Source of the DNA: JAKVAV01 sp047632755
Lineage (GTDB): Bacteria; Bacteroidota; Bacteroidia; Flavobacteriales_D; Cryomorphaceae
Reading direction: 5' to 3'
DNA length: 64,000 nucleotides
Assembly (NCBI GenBank): GCA_047632755.1
Contig: JBLIDT010000003.1
Location: forward strand, 62,001-126,000
The notes below the pieces were generated by a model. That model did not search any database. It worked only from the letters and a program-made list of their open reading frames with translations, and had not been told where the DNA came from. This document shows, one piece after another, positions 37,238-45,969 of this stretch (position 1 is its first letter; every line of letters starts with the position of its first letter). Made by a program: the position numbers and the translations under genes.

Positions 37238-38671
37238 TTATTGGGTGGTCTTTCCGCGTTTACTATCGAGAAATACTTTCAAGCGATCTGCGAATTTTAT
37301 GTAAGTATCGCGATCAAAAAGCGCCGCATCCTTCGCCGCTTTATACGTGAGGAACAGAGAAATAGGGAGCAGGATAAATGAACTCATCCACATGCCCTCC
37401 GCCGCGGTAAGCACTCCCGATTCTATCATCTTTTCACCAAAAATTGAAGAGATGTGCCAAATCAAGAAGAAGACTACTGAAAAAATAACAGGCAGACCAA
37501 GCCCACCTTTTTTAATAATTGCCCCCAAAGGCGCCCCTATAAAGAAGAGTAGGAGACAAGCAATGGATAAGGTGAGTTTTCGGTGCCACTCGATCTTGTG
37601 TTTATCGATATACTCAACACGCCCACTCATTTCTTCCTTTGTGCGGTTCATGTAATTCTTGGCGTTACGGGTCATATTGATTGCCACATTCACCACGCGT
37701 CTTTTCTCTAAAATTTCCAAGGAATCAAATGAAGCAGATTGAAGCTCCCCGATTCTGGTGTCGGTTTTCATGCTATCGCTAAGCGAAACAGACCGATCCA
37801 TGTAATTTAGAAAGTCACTTTCTCTGGAAACCTTTTGATTTTCCAGAGAATCAATCGCTACTTGAAGTTGTTCCAAAGAGAGCATCTTCATGTGGTTTTT
37901 CCAAAGATCTTCATCGCTTCTCTGCAGATCGAATGCCGATAGGTCCAAAAGAATCAAATCTCTCTCAAACTCACTGGTGATATGAGGCATTCCATCTTCT
38001 CGTCTTCGATTTCCTGCTTCATCATAACTCACACCGTCTAAAAGCTCAAGGGTCAAGTAACGCCCGCTCTCCGATTTGAGCATTTTTCCTTGCTTAGCGC
38101 GAATCACGTGGCGGTTCCCAGGTTGAGTTTGATCGTGTCGGTATATGATCAAATCGTTGAGTGCTCCAGTTTCTTCATCCTTATCGCTTACTCGAATGGA
38201 GTAACCCTCTAGACCATTATAAAAAACATCTTCACGCAAATCAAGGGTAGGCTTCTTCTTCCTGACATCCCACAACAGCGATTTGAATTTAAGTGTGGCA
38301 TGCGGAGAGATGGTATTGGAGAAATAAAAAGCACCGAGAGAAAGCAATGCTGTAAAGACTATTAGCGGAAGCATAATCCGTATGAGGGATAAGCCACTCG
38401 ACTTCATGGCTACCAGTTCGTAGTGTTCAGCCATGCCGCCAAACGTCATGATGCTACTCAAAAGAACAGCTAGGGGTAGTGCAAGAGTCACCAAATTGGC
38501 AGATGCGTATATCAGCAACTCGGCTATGACATACCATTCTAAACCTTTCCCGACAAAATCATCAATATATGTCCATACAAATTGCATAAGCAGGATGAAC
38601 ATCACGATGAAAAAAGTCATTATGAAAGGTCCTATATAAGACCTAATAATAAGAAGGTGAAGCTTCTTCAT
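37238..38671 (-). CDS. LptF/LptG-type permease of the lipopolysaccharide exporter
   Basis: An inner-membrane permease of about 477 residues from MKKLHLLIIRSYIGPF; the TTG 12 bases upstream is less likely. There are three membrane spans at the N-terminus (about residues 10-110) with LPLAVLLSSIMTFGGMAEHY, a large periplasmic beta-jellyroll domain (about 130-370), and three spans at the C-terminus. The family (YjgP/YjgQ) forms the LptB2FG transporter that drives LPS to the outer membrane. Whether this is LptF or LptG cannot be decided here. The periplasmic domain contains a coiled segment (MKMLSLEQLQVAIDSLENQK) not seen in enterobacterial LptF. Confidence 0.88.
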   Translation of the reverse strand: MKKLHLLIIRSYIGPFIMTFFIVMFILLMQFVWTYIDDFVGKGLEWYVIAELLIYASANLVTLALPLAVLLSSIMTFGGMAEHYELVAMKSSGLSLIRIMLPLIVFTALLSLGAFYFSNTISPHATLKFKSLLWDVRKKKPTLDLREDVFYNGLEGYSIRVSDKDEETGALNDLIIYRHDQTQPGNRHVIRAKQGKMLKSESGRYLTLELLDGVSYDEAGNRRREDGMPHITSEFERDLILLDLSAFDLQRSDEDLWKNHMKMLSLEQLQVAIDSLENQKVSRESDFLNYMDRSVSLSDSMKTDTRIGELQSASFDSLEILEKRRVVNVAINMTRNAKNYMNRTKEEMSGRVEYIDKHKIEWHRKLTLSIACLLLFFIGAPLGAIIKKGGLGLPVIFSVVFFLIWHISSIFGEKMIESGVLTAAEGMWMSSFILLPISLFLTYKAAKDAALFDRDTYIKFADRLKVFLDSKRGKTTQ

Positions 38672-38713
38672 AAGAGAGGGCAAAGTTTACAAAAACTATA
38701 CCTTCGGACAGGC

Positions 38714-39100
38714 TTATGCTCCAAGTACTCGACGCAAATCATCGACCTGACTTTCCCAAAGGCCTGATACACTATCTTCATCATCTCCTACTTCGGGGAA
38801 ATCCGTCACAATTAGAGCGACTTCGCGCGTTATGGCATCGATGGTAATCCTCAATTCGAAGAAAACATCCTGACCTTCGTCATACTCCCATTGGAAACGA
38901 ATGAATTGGTCTTTGACTTTTGACAAGACCTTGGCCTTCTCTTCTGATCCCTCCCAAAAAAACGTCATGGTGTCATCTCGAACGTTTACATTGTCTGCAA
39001 ACCATTCGGATAGACCACTGGGAGTGGATATCATCGTATATAAGATCTTCGGTGAAGTCTTTAATAGGTATTCAAATTCAACTTTTTGTCTTTCAGACAT
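38714..39100 (-). CDS. START-like domain protein (SRPBCC superfamily)
   Basis: A 128-residue protein with an AHSA1/START-like fold: VEFEYLLKTSPKILYTMIST, PSGLSEWFADNVNVRDDTMT and FFWEGSEEKAKVL in the first half, WESQVDDLRRVLGA at the end. This short family, with the conserved STPSGLSEWFAD, is found across Bacteroidota; the ligand is unknown. The start MSERQKVEF at 39100 is preferred to the Met two codons upstream. The LptF/G gene follows 42 bases later, probably on the same transcript. Confidence 0.8.
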   Translation of the reverse strand: MSERQKVEFEYLLKTSPKILYTMISTPSGLSEWFADNVNVRDDTMTFFWEGSEEKAKVLSKVKDQFIRFQWEYDEGQDVFFELRITIDAITREVALIVTDFPEVGDDEDSVSGLWESQVDDLRRVLGA

Positions 39101-39208
39101 GGGCACTTACTCTGGTTATATTCGAAAGCGACAATATATGAATTATTAAATCTCTGCCCCATCAAAAATCTTTTGTGAATGATTTTCTCAAACTCTTGCC
39201 ACTCTACT

Positions 39209-39238
39209 TTGTGGCATCCCGACAAAATTATATATTTG
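39209..39238 (+). promoter_or_regulatory. Bacteroidota-type promoter of the tRNA gene
   Basis: TTG at 39209-39211, a 19-base spacer, and a perfect -7 box TATATTTG at 39231-39238. This places transcription start near 39244, about a dozen bases ahead of the tRNA 5' end. Confidence 0.85.
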
Positions 39239-39256
39239 CGCCCGCAATTTCAGCAC

Positions 39257-39330
39257 GGCGAGGTAGCTCAGATGGTTAGAGCGCACGACTCATAATCGTG
39301 AGGTCCCGAGTTCAATTCTCGGTCTCGCTA
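39257..39330 (+). tRNA. tRNA with anticodon CAU (elongator Met, or Ile2)
   Basis: A complete cloverleaf: acceptor GGCGAGG/TCTCGCT (G-U at positions 1 and 7), D-stem GCTC/GAGC, anticodon stem CACGA/TCGTG with loop CTCATAA (anticodon CAT), variable AGGTC, T-stem CCGAG/CTCGG with loop TTCAATT, discriminator A. CCA is not encoded. The fully paired acceptor and lack of the three G-C anticodon pairs rule out initiator tRNA. The anticodon arm CGACTCATAATCG resembles tRNA-Ile2, whose C34 is modified to lysidine, while the variable region resembles elongator Met. The identity is therefore left open between the two. Confidence 0.93.
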
Positions 39331-39335
39331 CACAT

Positions 39336-39366
39336 AAAAAAGAGAGGTTTCGGCCTCTCTTTTTTT
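39336..39366 (+). terminator. Terminator after the tRNA
   Basis: The stem AAAGAGAGG / CCTCTCTTT with loop TTTCGG and a following run of T begins about 6 bases after the tRNA 3' end. Confidence 0.85.
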
Positions 39367-39398
39367 ATTCCCACCTTTGACTAAAATCACTCCTATAC

Positions 39399-40721
39399 TT
39401 GCAATTCGCTGTAGTAGATATCGAAACCACTGGGCTGTTCCATCAAGGGCATGGCATCACTGAAGTATCTGTTGTATTGGTGGAGGATGGGGCGATCAAG
39501 CCGCTGTATAACAAGCTTTTCAATCCAGGTAGAGACGTGCCAGCATCTATTGAAGCGATCACTGGAATCAGCACTAAAATGACGTTAGGTGCGCCGCCAA
39601 TTGAAGACTCAATTGATGAGTTAGCAGAGGTTTTAAATGGCAAAATTTTTGTCGCTCACAATGTCAATTTTGATTATCAATTTCTGAAGTCAGTTTTCGA
39701 CAAAAACGGCAAACCCTTTAGACACAAGCGACTTTGCACCTTAAGATTCGCCAGAAAAGTATTTCCTGAATATTCCTCTCATCGACTCGGTGAATTGTGT
39801 GGCAAACTCGGAATTGTAAATAAAGAAGAGCACCGTGCTCTTGGAGATGCATTGGCTACCTCTGAGTTGCTGCTTGAATTACTTGAAAAGGATCAGGATG
39901 CCACCATACTAAAAAAGCTTTTGAGCAGAGGTGAGCATCATTTGGTTTTGCCAGCCAATTTAAATGAGCAGGAAGTCTTGGCCCTCCCCGATAAGCCAGG
40001 AGTCTATTACATGTATGGCACTGAACCCAAGCCAATTTATATTGGAAAAGCCAAATCGCTGAAAAAAAGGGTGATTAGTCATTTCACTTCTTCTGGGTCA
40101 ACTCGGCGGAAGCAACTTTTTCAAAGGCAGGTGCATCGGCTTGAATACCTAGAGACAGATAGTGAGTATCATGCGTTGCTCTTAGAAGATGCTGAAATCA
40201 AAAAGCATTGGCCACGCTACAATCGGGCTCAAAAAGAAAGAACCAAAACAATAGCGGTAGTGCCATATACCGATCGATCGGGAAAAAAACGTCTGGCTTT
40301 CGCTAATAAACCCATTACTGAGTTGGACGTTCTGGCTTGGTTTAACTCGCTTCACTCCGCCAAAAGCTGGCTTTACAAAGCTTTTGTGGAGTTTGGTATT
40401 GACCCACAAAGAGCGGGATTACCTCTTTTTGAAGAGTTTGAATTACTACAAGGCCAAGAAGAGGCAGATGCCTTTGAGGCTTTTATCCAAAGATGTTTCA
40501 GCGAAAAAAGCCGCTCATTCGCATTGGTTGAAGCGACGAGCAAAAGGTATGCGCTCATCAAAGAAGGACGCTACCGCGGATATGGAAAGATGTCAGGAAA
40601 ACTTAGCCAAAGCCTGGAGTTTTTCGAAAATAAGCTCGAAGCAGCGCCAGACAGCTCAGCAGCAAGGGCCGTTATTCGAAATATGCTCGCTGATGATCAA
40701 ATAAAAAAAATCCAATTTTAA
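39399..40721 (+). CDS. DnaQ-like exonuclease fused to a UvrC-type GIY-YIG nuclease
   Basis: A 440-residue two-domain nuclease. The N-terminal DEDDh exonuclease (about residues 1-170) has VVDIETTG, GKIFVAHNVNFDYQFL and EEHRALGDALAT. The GIY-YIG domain (about 200-290) has LPDKPGVYYMY, PIYIGKAKSLKKRV and LLLEDAEIKKHWPRYN, close to UvrC/Cho. A C-terminal region of 150 residues is unclassified. Such fusions are known in Bacteroidota and are thought to act in DNA repair. The only usable start after the in-frame stop is the TTG at 39399, which keeps the catalytic DIE; no ATG exists before residue 60. The next gene overlaps by one base (TAATG). Confidence 0.87.
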   Translation: MQFAVVDIETTGLFHQGHGITEVSVVLVEDGAIKPLYNKLFNPGRDVPASIEAITGISTKMTLGAPPIEDSIDELAEVLNGKIFVAHNVNFDYQFLKSVFDKNGKPFRHKRLCTLRFARKVFPEYSSHRLGELCGKLGIVNKEEHRALGDALATSELLLELLEKDQDATILKKLLSRGEHHLVLPANLNEQEVLALPDKPGVYYMYGTEPKPIYIGKAKSLKKRVISHFTSSGSTRRKQLFQRQVHRLEYLETDSEYHALLLEDAEIKKHWPRYNRAQKERTKTIAVVPYTDRSGKKRLAFANKPITELDVLAWFNSLHSAKSWLYKAFVEFGIDPQRAGLPLFEEFELLQGQEEADAFEAFIQRCFSEKSRSFALVEATSKRYALIKEGRYRGYGKMSGKLSQSLEFFENKLEAAPDSSAARAVIRNMLADDQIKKIQF

Positions 40722-41182
40722 TGAAGTTCAGTTTATACCTGATTGCCACATTGATAATGTGTGCTTCTTGTCAAGACCAATCGAGTGCCATGGATGAAAA
40801 TATTAATGCTAAAAAAACCAATGCCAAAGAGGAGATTCTTGGGGTTTTAAAGCTCCAACAAGATTCATGGAATCAGGGAGATGTAAAAGGTTTTATGAAT
40901 CATTACTTGAATAGTCAAGAGTTGACATTTGCTGGTATTAATGGTATAACAAAAGGCCACGAACAAGTGTTAAATAGATACTTGAGCAACTACGATACAG
41001 CTGAGAAGATGGGCAGTTTGAATTTTAACGTTTTGGAGTTCCGAGAACTTTCATCAACGTCAGCTTATGTGATCGGGGAATGGGCGCTGCAAAGGGCTAC
41101 CGACAATCCTTCAGGCTATTTCACGTTGGTGTGGGAGAAGGTAAACGGAGAATGGAAAATTATACACGATCATACAAGCTAA
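40721..41182 (+). CDS. NTF2-like (DUF4440/SnoaL-type) lipoprotein
   Basis: A 153-residue lipoprotein: signal peptide MKFSLYLIATLIMCASC with lipobox Cys17, then an NTF2-like domain, EILGVLKLQQDSWNQGDVKG, FMNHYLNSQELTFAG, AYVIGEWALQR and WEKVNGEWKIIHDHTS at the end. This matches the calcium/calmodulin-kinase-II association or DUF4440 pattern, where small ligands or steroids may bind. The function is unknown. The start overlaps the stop of the nuclease gene by one base, and the rhomboid gene begins immediately after its stop. Confidence 0.8.
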   Translation: MKFSLYLIATLIMCASCQDQSSAMDENINAKKTNAKEEILGVLKLQQDSWNQGDVKGFMNHYLNSQELTFAGINGITKGHEQVLNRYLSNYDTAEKMGSLNFNVLEFRELSSTSAYVIGEWALQRATDNPSGYFTLVWEKVNGEWKIIHDHTS

Positions 41183-41854
41183 ATGGATATCTCGCTTAAT
41201 ACCATAATCGTCGGCATCAATGTGGTGCTATCCCTGATTGCCTTTAAAAATCAGAATCTTATGTCGAAGCTGATGTTCAATGCATATCAAGTTAAGCACC
41301 GAAAAGAGTATTACCGTGTGATCACTCACGCTTTTATCCATGGCGACTTCATGCATTTACTCTTTAATATGTATGTGCTTTGGAGTTTTGGTGGATTAAT
41401 AGAAACAATCTTTACCGACCCAAAGGCATTCTACTATTATTTCCCTGAATTGGAATTCTGGGGCACTTCTAAAGGCTATCTCTACTATATATTGCTCTAC
41501 TTTGGTGGTATTGTCTTCGCAACGTTGCCGTCTCTAAAAAAGCATGGAGATAATCCCAATTACAATTCACTAGGAGCATCAGGAGCCGTTTCGGCGGTCG
41601 TACTTGCGAGTATTTTGCTTTTACCTACAATGGATATTTATATCTTTTTCATTCCCATCGGCATACCTGCATTCATAGTGGGAGCGGCATACTTGGGATA
41701 CGAGTACTACATGAGCAAAAATAGTCAAGGGCGGATTGCCCATGATGCTCATTATTTTGGAGCAGTATACGGTCTGGTCCTATTACTCATTCTTCAACCC
41801 TATTTCGGACTTCGATTCTTAAAATTGATTGGATCGTTTGTCGGTCTGACTTAA
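41183..41854 (+). CDS. Rhomboid family intramembrane serine protease
   Basis: A 223-residue polytopic membrane protease. Evidence: HAFIHGDFMHLLFNMYVLWS (span with the His/Asn of the family), the nucleophile motif NSLGASGAVSAVVLASIL and the catalytic His in HDAHYFGAVYGLVLL. The loop between the early spans is extended (about 35 residues, with ELEFWGTSKG). It starts directly at the stop of the lipoprotein gene. Substrates are unknown. Confidence 0.87.
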   Translation: MDISLNTIIVGINVVLSLIAFKNQNLMSKLMFNAYQVKHRKEYYRVITHAFIHGDFMHLLFNMYVLWSFGGLIETIFTDPKAFYYYFPELEFWGTSKGYLYYILLYFGGIVFATLPSLKKHGDNPNYNSLGASGAVSAVVLASILLLPTMDIYIFFIPIGIPAFIVGAAYLGYEYYMSKNSQGRIAHDAHYFGAVYGLVLLLILQPYFGLRFLKLIGSFVGLT

Positions 41855-41859
41855 ATTTG
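41852..41859 (+). promoter_or_regulatory. Possible -7 box for the class IV aminotransferase gene
   Basis: TAAATTTG is a full match to TAnnTTTG, overlapping the rhomboid stop codon, 18 bases before the next ATG. The nearest TTG motifs give spacers of 11 or 24 bases rather than 19, so the call is tentative. Confidence 0.35.
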
Positions 41860-41877
41860 TCTCTTTATTGACAATCC

Positions 41878-42744
41878 ATGAGCGTCACACGACCTAAATA
41901 TTTGATCAATGGCTATTTGAGCGAAGGACCTGAAAGTGACTTTCTCAGTCGCAATCGTGCTTTTCGCTTGGGTGATGGTTTCTTTGAAACCATCCGCGTT
42001 GTGGATGGCCATATTCCTTTTTGGGACGCACACTATAAGAGACTAGAAGCAACTTGCAAGGCACTGCGAATGGAGCTATCTCCAGTACTTGAATCAAAAT
42101 TTCTTCGCAGATCGTTTCAAGAGTTGATTTCTGTTCAGCAAATTCGAGAAGGTGGTCGGTTGAGGGTCACAGTCTTTAGAGAGGGTGGTGGAGCGTACAC
42201 TTCCGAGACAAACCGAGCAGGATATGTGGCAGAGGTTGTGCCATATTTCCCCAATCGATTTGTCGTTCCTGATCGAGGTGCGTCTTTAGGGACTTTCACT
42301 GATCTGGCGAAAATGCCTGGTAAACTGTCTAAATTTAAATTGATGGGAAATCATTATTCCCTTCAGGCCGCGGCTTGGGCTAAAGCAGAAAATTTCACCG
42401 AGGCGATAATTCTGAATAACTCTGGCCGAATTGCCGAGACTACTTCAGGGAATATCTTTACCGTTAAGGGTGGGAAGGTGAGAACACCATCTTTGAAAGA
42501 AGGCGGTGTCGCTGGTGTTATGAGGATGCTTTTAATCAATATTTGTCTTCAGAAAGGAATACCAGTCTACGAGTCTGATCTTGATGAAACGGACATTTTA
42601 GCAGCAGAAGAGGTGTTTTTCACGAATGCTATAGTTGGTGTTCAATGGGTAAGTAGTTTCAGACATAAGCGCTATTACCACAAATTGAGCGACTTTCTGG
42701 TAGATGGCTTAAATGAGCAAGTAAAGACCGAAGTTGAAGTTTAG
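41878..42744 (+). CDS. Class IV PLP-dependent aminotransferase / aminodeoxychorismate lyase-like
   Basis: A 288-residue fold-type IV PLP enzyme. Evidence: FRLGDGFFETIRVVDGHIPF at the N-terminus, EAIILNNSGRIAETTSGNIF (cofactor-binding Glu and Thr), RTPSLKEGGVAGVMRMLL, and a late EVFFTNAIVGVQWVSSF. It resembles PabC and D-amino-acid/branched-chain aminotransferases. The active-site Lys is probably in SKFKLMGNHYSLQA. No folate genes are adjacent, so the reaction is not settled. The stop codon overlaps that of convergent yqgE by 4 bases (42741-42744). Confidence 0.83.
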   Translation: MSVTRPKYLINGYLSEGPESDFLSRNRAFRLGDGFFETIRVVDGHIPFWDAHYKRLEATCKALRMELSPVLESKFLRRSFQELISVQQIREGGRLRVTVFREGGGAYTSETNRAGYVAEVVPYFPNRFVVPDRGASLGTFTDLAKMPGKLSKFKLMGNHYSLQAAAWAKAENFTEAIILNNSGRIAETTSGNIFTVKGGKVRTPSLKEGGVAGVMRMLLINICLQKGIPVYESDLDETDILAAEEVFFTNAIVGVQWVSSFRHKRYYHKLSDFLVDGLNEQVKTEVEV

Positions 42745-43313
42745 TTCAAACTAGGATCGGCAGGAAAATTCGCCAAGACCGAAAATGATCCTCCCATTTT
42801 TTTGAAAGCTAAAGACCAAAGATCATCGCAAAAGGTGTCCATCAAAGGAAGATCGTTAAGATCACTCACATACCAGCTCTCTTCTTTCATTTCTTCCAAC
42901 AGTTGACCCTCACCCCAGCCAGTATATCCGACAAAAAAACGCACTTGGTCTTCATTAATTGACTTTGTAGCCAACATACTCCTGAGTATTTCAAAATCAC
43001 CACCTACATAAATACCTTTAGAAACCTCAGTACTTCCTGGCAGACGATCACCAAGGGTATGCAAAAAATAAAGTTGGTTATTTTCAACTGGTCCGCCGAG
43101 ACTTACGCGATTTGAAATATCAGGAACATCCTCCACAACGTCATTCAAATCCATATCGACATATTTGTTCAAGATAAATCCAAAGGCGCCCTCTTCGTTG
43201 TGTTCGCAGAGCAGAATCACCAAACGATTGAAGTAAGGATCTCCCATAAACGGATCTGAGATCAGCAGCTTTCCCTTTGCAGGAATTTCGATATTTTCAG
43301 GTTTAAAATCCAC
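42741..43313 (-). CDS. YqgE/AlgH family protein
   Basis: A 190-residue protein of the DUF179 family. Evidence: GKLLISDPFMGDPYFNRLVI, EGAFGFILNKYVDMDLND, SLGGPVENNQLYFLH and GYTGWGEGQLLEEMKEESW. The molecular function is unknown despite very wide conservation. miaE lies 3 bases upstream on the same strand, so they are likely co-transcribed. Confidence 0.9.
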   Translation of the reverse strand: MDFKPENIEIPAKGKLLISDPFMGDPYFNRLVILLCEHNEEGAFGFILNKYVDMDLNDVVEDVPDISNRVSLGGPVENNQLYFLHTLGDRLPGSTEVSKGIYVGGDFEILRSMLATKSINEDQVRFFVGYTGWGEGQLLEEMKEESWYVSDLNDLPLMDTFCDDLWSLAFKKMGGSFSVLANFPADPSLN

Positions 43314-43316
43314 GTT

Positions 43317-43901
43317 CTAATGCAATGCCGCTCTCCAAGGTGTCGATTCACAAATTTTACCTTCCTCTTCATTGAGGATTTCCAAGCGGGAGTACACTTC
43401 CTTTTCGGACCAGTAATTTAAAGCAAACTTAACAAAAATGTGTCCGTGCTTTGCTTCAGAAATCCAAAGCCTCTTGTAGAATATTTTGATCTCTTCATCT
43501 TCAGCTACTTCAGCCACCAGCCTGAAGCGTTCTGCACCTCTGCACTCTATGATAGAGGCTAAAAGAAGTCGATCCATCAGTCTTTCTTCTATTGATGAGC
43601 GACAAAGCTTTATCAATCGATCTATATAAGTATCCTTTGGCATGCGATCGGGGAGGCGCACGCCCCGTTTTTCCATCAATTGATAAACAGACTGGAAATG
43701 TTCCAATTCCTCCAAAGCGGTATCGATCAACTCTGGGATGATCTCCACCTTATCAGGGCATTTAGCTACGAAGCTCATAGCCATGGCGGACGCCTTTCGT
43801 TCGCAATCTGCGTGATCTTGCAGAAAACTGTCGAAATCAGTCATTACTTGTTCCGCCCATTCAAGAGGTGTGCTGTATACCAAGTCTAGTGAAAGCTTCA
43901 A
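43317..43901 (-). CDS. miaE: tRNA-(ms2io6A)-hydroxylase MiaE-like di-iron protein
   Basis: A 194-residue ferritin-like di-iron monooxygenase that hydroxylates the isopentenyl group of ms2i6A37 in tRNA. Evidence: the helix pairs DHADCERKASAMAMSFVAKC, ALEELEHFQSVYQLMEKRGV, LLASIIECRGAERF and WISEAKHGHIFVKFAL, supplying the Glu and E-x2-H ligands. The hydrophilic N-terminus LVYSTPLEWAEQ is family-typical. miaA and miaB are not in this window. It is the first gene of a two-gene operon with yqgE and divergent from pdxH. Confidence 0.9.
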   Translation of the reverse strand: MKLSLDLVYSTPLEWAEQVMTDFDSFLQDHADCERKASAMAMSFVAKCPDKVEIIPELIDTALEELEHFQSVYQLMEKRGVRLPDRMPKDTYIDRLIKLCRSSIEERLMDRLLLASIIECRGAERFRLVAEVAEDEEIKIFYKRLWISEAKHGHIFVKFALNYWSEKEVYSRLEILNEEEGKICESTPWRAALH

Positions 43902-43952
43902 ATTGTCTGTTTTTGATGCAAAAATAACATTTCACAAAGAGTGAAACTGACT

Positions 43953-43982
43953 TTGGGAACGGCCTTTTGCTTTGTATTTTTG
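43953..43982 (+). promoter_or_regulatory. Bacteroidota-type promoter of pdxH
   Basis: TTG at 43953-43955, a 19-base spacer and TATTTTTG at 43975-43982, a full match to TAnnTTTG. This would start transcription about 15 bases before the ATG at 44003, and argues against the upstream in-frame start at 43967. Confidence 0.85.
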
Positions 43983-44002
43983 TTGATGCTAAAATATTAC
44001 CC

Positions 44003-44659
44003 ATGAAAGAGGAATTGCGTTCATTCGTTCAACAAGACAGAAGAGATTTTAAAAATGAAACACTCGAGGAGTCGAACATGGCAGATAACCCATTCGATCA
44101 GTTTGAAAAATGGTTTGAGCAGGCCTTGAAGTCAAAAATTAAAGAGCCTTATGCTTTCACCTTGGCTACAGCCGATATCGACAGAAACCCATCGGCAAGA
44201 GTTGTTTACATGCGTGATATCACTAAGTTGGGTATTTCCTTTTTCACCAATTACAAGAGTGATAAAGGAGAAGATCTTGCAGAGAATCCAAAGTGTACCG
44301 CTAATTTCTTTTGGATGGAATTGGAACGACAGATTCGTTTTTCAGGTAGTGCTGAGAAACTGACCGCCGAAGAATCTGATACTTATTTTAATTCACGTCC
44401 TCGAGGCAGCCAGATAGGAGCATGGGCAAGTGATCAAAGTTCTAAATTGGAAAACCGACAAGAGTTATTGGACAAACTCGAATCGCTTACCGCAAAGTTT
44501 GAAGGCCAAGAAGTACCACGTCCCGACCACTGGGGAGGCTATTTAATCAAACCTGAAAGGGTGGAGTTTTGGCAAGGAAGAGAAAGCAGGCTTCACGATA
44601 GGATTCAATACACCAACAACGATGACGGGGAATGGGTTAAGCATCGCTTATCGCCTTGA
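44003..44659 (+). CDS. pdxH: Pyridoxamine 5'-phosphate oxidase
   Basis: Makes pyridoxal 5'-phosphate from PNP/PMP with FMN and oxygen. From the ATG at 44003 it has 218 residues (MKEELRSFVQQDRRDF), the usual length. Evidence: AFTLATADIDRNPSARVVYM, FFTNYKSDKGEDLAENPKCT, FFWMELERQIRFSG, SRPRGSQIGAWASDQS, and the C-terminal WGGYLIKPERVEFWQGRESR then LHDRIQY. A clean promoter precedes it. The downstream glycosyltransferase start overlaps its stop. Confidence 0.96.
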   Translation: MKEELRSFVQQDRRDFKNETLEESNMADNPFDQFEKWFEQALKSKIKEPYAFTLATADIDRNPSARVVYMRDITKLGISFFTNYKSDKGEDLAENPKCTANFFWMELERQIRFSGSAEKLTAEESDTYFNSRPRGSQIGAWASDQSSKLENRQELLDKLESLTAKFEGQEVPRPDHWGGYLIKPERVEFWQGRESRLHDRIQYTNNDDGEWVKHRLSP

Positions 44660-45969
44660 TTTTGAGTGACTATCTCGAGAAGTACTCGTTTCGGTCTCGC
44701 TTGATTCACGATGCCCCCTCTCAAGATGTGGGTATCATTGTGGTCATTCCTTCCTATGCCGAACTATCTATAAATCATGCGTTGCTATCTTTACAGAGCT
44801 GCTCAAGGCCGCCTTGTGAAGTAGAAGTCATCGTTGTTGTAAATCAAAGTGAGATTGAGGGCGAAGAAATCGCAGCACTTAATCAACAGACTTTCGAGGA
44901 AACGATGAAATGGCAAGAGCGAACCCGGGGCTCAAGAGATCCTGGCTTTAGTGTTTTTGCCATTTTGGAAAAGGAACTCCCCAAAAAACACGCGGGTGTT
45001 GGTTTTGCCAGAAAAATAGGAATGGATGAGGCTGTAAGGCGATTTGGACTTGCGGGCAAAGAAGATGGCATCATCGCTTGCTTTGACGCCGACAGCAGTT
45101 GCCGTTCTGATTACCTCACAGAGCTCTATAAGCATTTTGAGAAGTGCCCTGAGACACCTGGATGTTCCATTCGATACGAGCACCCGACCTTTGGAAGTGA
45201 GTTTGAGCCAAAGACATACTTGGCAGTCACTTACTACGAACTTCATTTGAGGTACTACAACCAAGCTATGAAAGCAACTGGGGTTCCATATGCCTTTCAT
45301 ACTGTTGGCTCTTCGATGGCTGTTCGCTCATCGGCTTATCAAAAACAAGGAGGGATGAATCGGCGTAAAGCAGGGGAAGACTTTTACTTTTTGCATAAGA
45401 TCATTGAGTTGGGCAATTTCACTGAGCTGAATTCTACGATCATTTATCCTTCTCCACGGCCTTCAGATCGGGTGCCATTCGGAACAGGGAAGGCGATTAA
45501 TTCTTTCCTCAAAAGTCCAAATACTGGTTATTACACATACAACCTTCAAGCTTTCAAGTACCTGTCAGAGTTTTTTAAAAGTATCCCTGAATTTTACATT
45601 ACTAAGCCCGAACTCGTCACACTCGGAGGGGAAGTGCCGTATGTCCTGATCGATTTCTTAAGTTGCTATTTTTTCGATGACCGCATATTGGAAATCTCCA
45701 AGAATAGCAAAGGGCTAAGTAGCTTTGAAAAACGTTTTTACCGGTGGTTCAATGCATTTATGGTGTTGAAGTTTGTCCACTTCGTGAGGGACAATGCACA
45801 CCCTAATGTGAGAGTAGAACTGGCAGCTCTTGATCTTTTGAGAAATATTGGTTACCCCAATGTCGATAGGATTGGCTCCATCGATGAGCTCTTGGAAATT
45901 TTCAGAAAGCTGGATAGGGGGGAATCGCCAGTACCCGTGAAATTTTTGTCATTAAAAAACCCCGATTAA
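44656..45969 (+). CDS. Family 2-like glycosyltransferase (GT-A fold)
   Basis: A 437-residue sugar transferase. Evidence: IIVVIPSYAELSINHALLSL at the N-terminus (nucleotide-binding strand), CEVEVIVVVNQSE, the metal-binding DxD IIACFDADSSCRSDYL, and the acceptor-side motif RKAGEDFYFLHKIIELG. No membrane span is obvious. The best start is the TTG at 44656 (a second TTG follows at 44662), overlapping the pdxH stop, so coupling is likely. The stop codon lies inside the loop of the following terminator. The role is unknown; neighbours give no polysaccharide cluster. Confidence 0.8.
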   Translation: MILSDYLEKYSFRSRLIHDAPSQDVGIIVVIPSYAELSINHALLSLQSCSRPPCEVEVIVVVNQSEIEGEEIAALNQQTFEETMKWQERTRGSRDPGFSVFAILEKELPKKHAGVGFARKIGMDEAVRRFGLAGKEDGIIACFDADSSCRSDYLTELYKHFEKCPETPGCSIRYEHPTFGSEFEPKTYLAVTYYELHLRYYNQAMKATGVPYAFHTVGSSMAVRSSAYQKQGGMNRRKAGEDFYFLHKIIELGNFTELNSTIIYPSPRPSDRVPFGTGKAINSFLKSPNTGYYTYNLQAFKYLSEFFKSIPEFYITKPELVTLGGEVPYVLIDFLSCYFFDDRILEISKNSKGLSSFEKRFYRWFNAFMVLKFVHFVRDNAHPNVRVELAALDLLRNIGYPNVDRIGSIDELLEIFRKLDRGESPVPVKFLSLKNPD

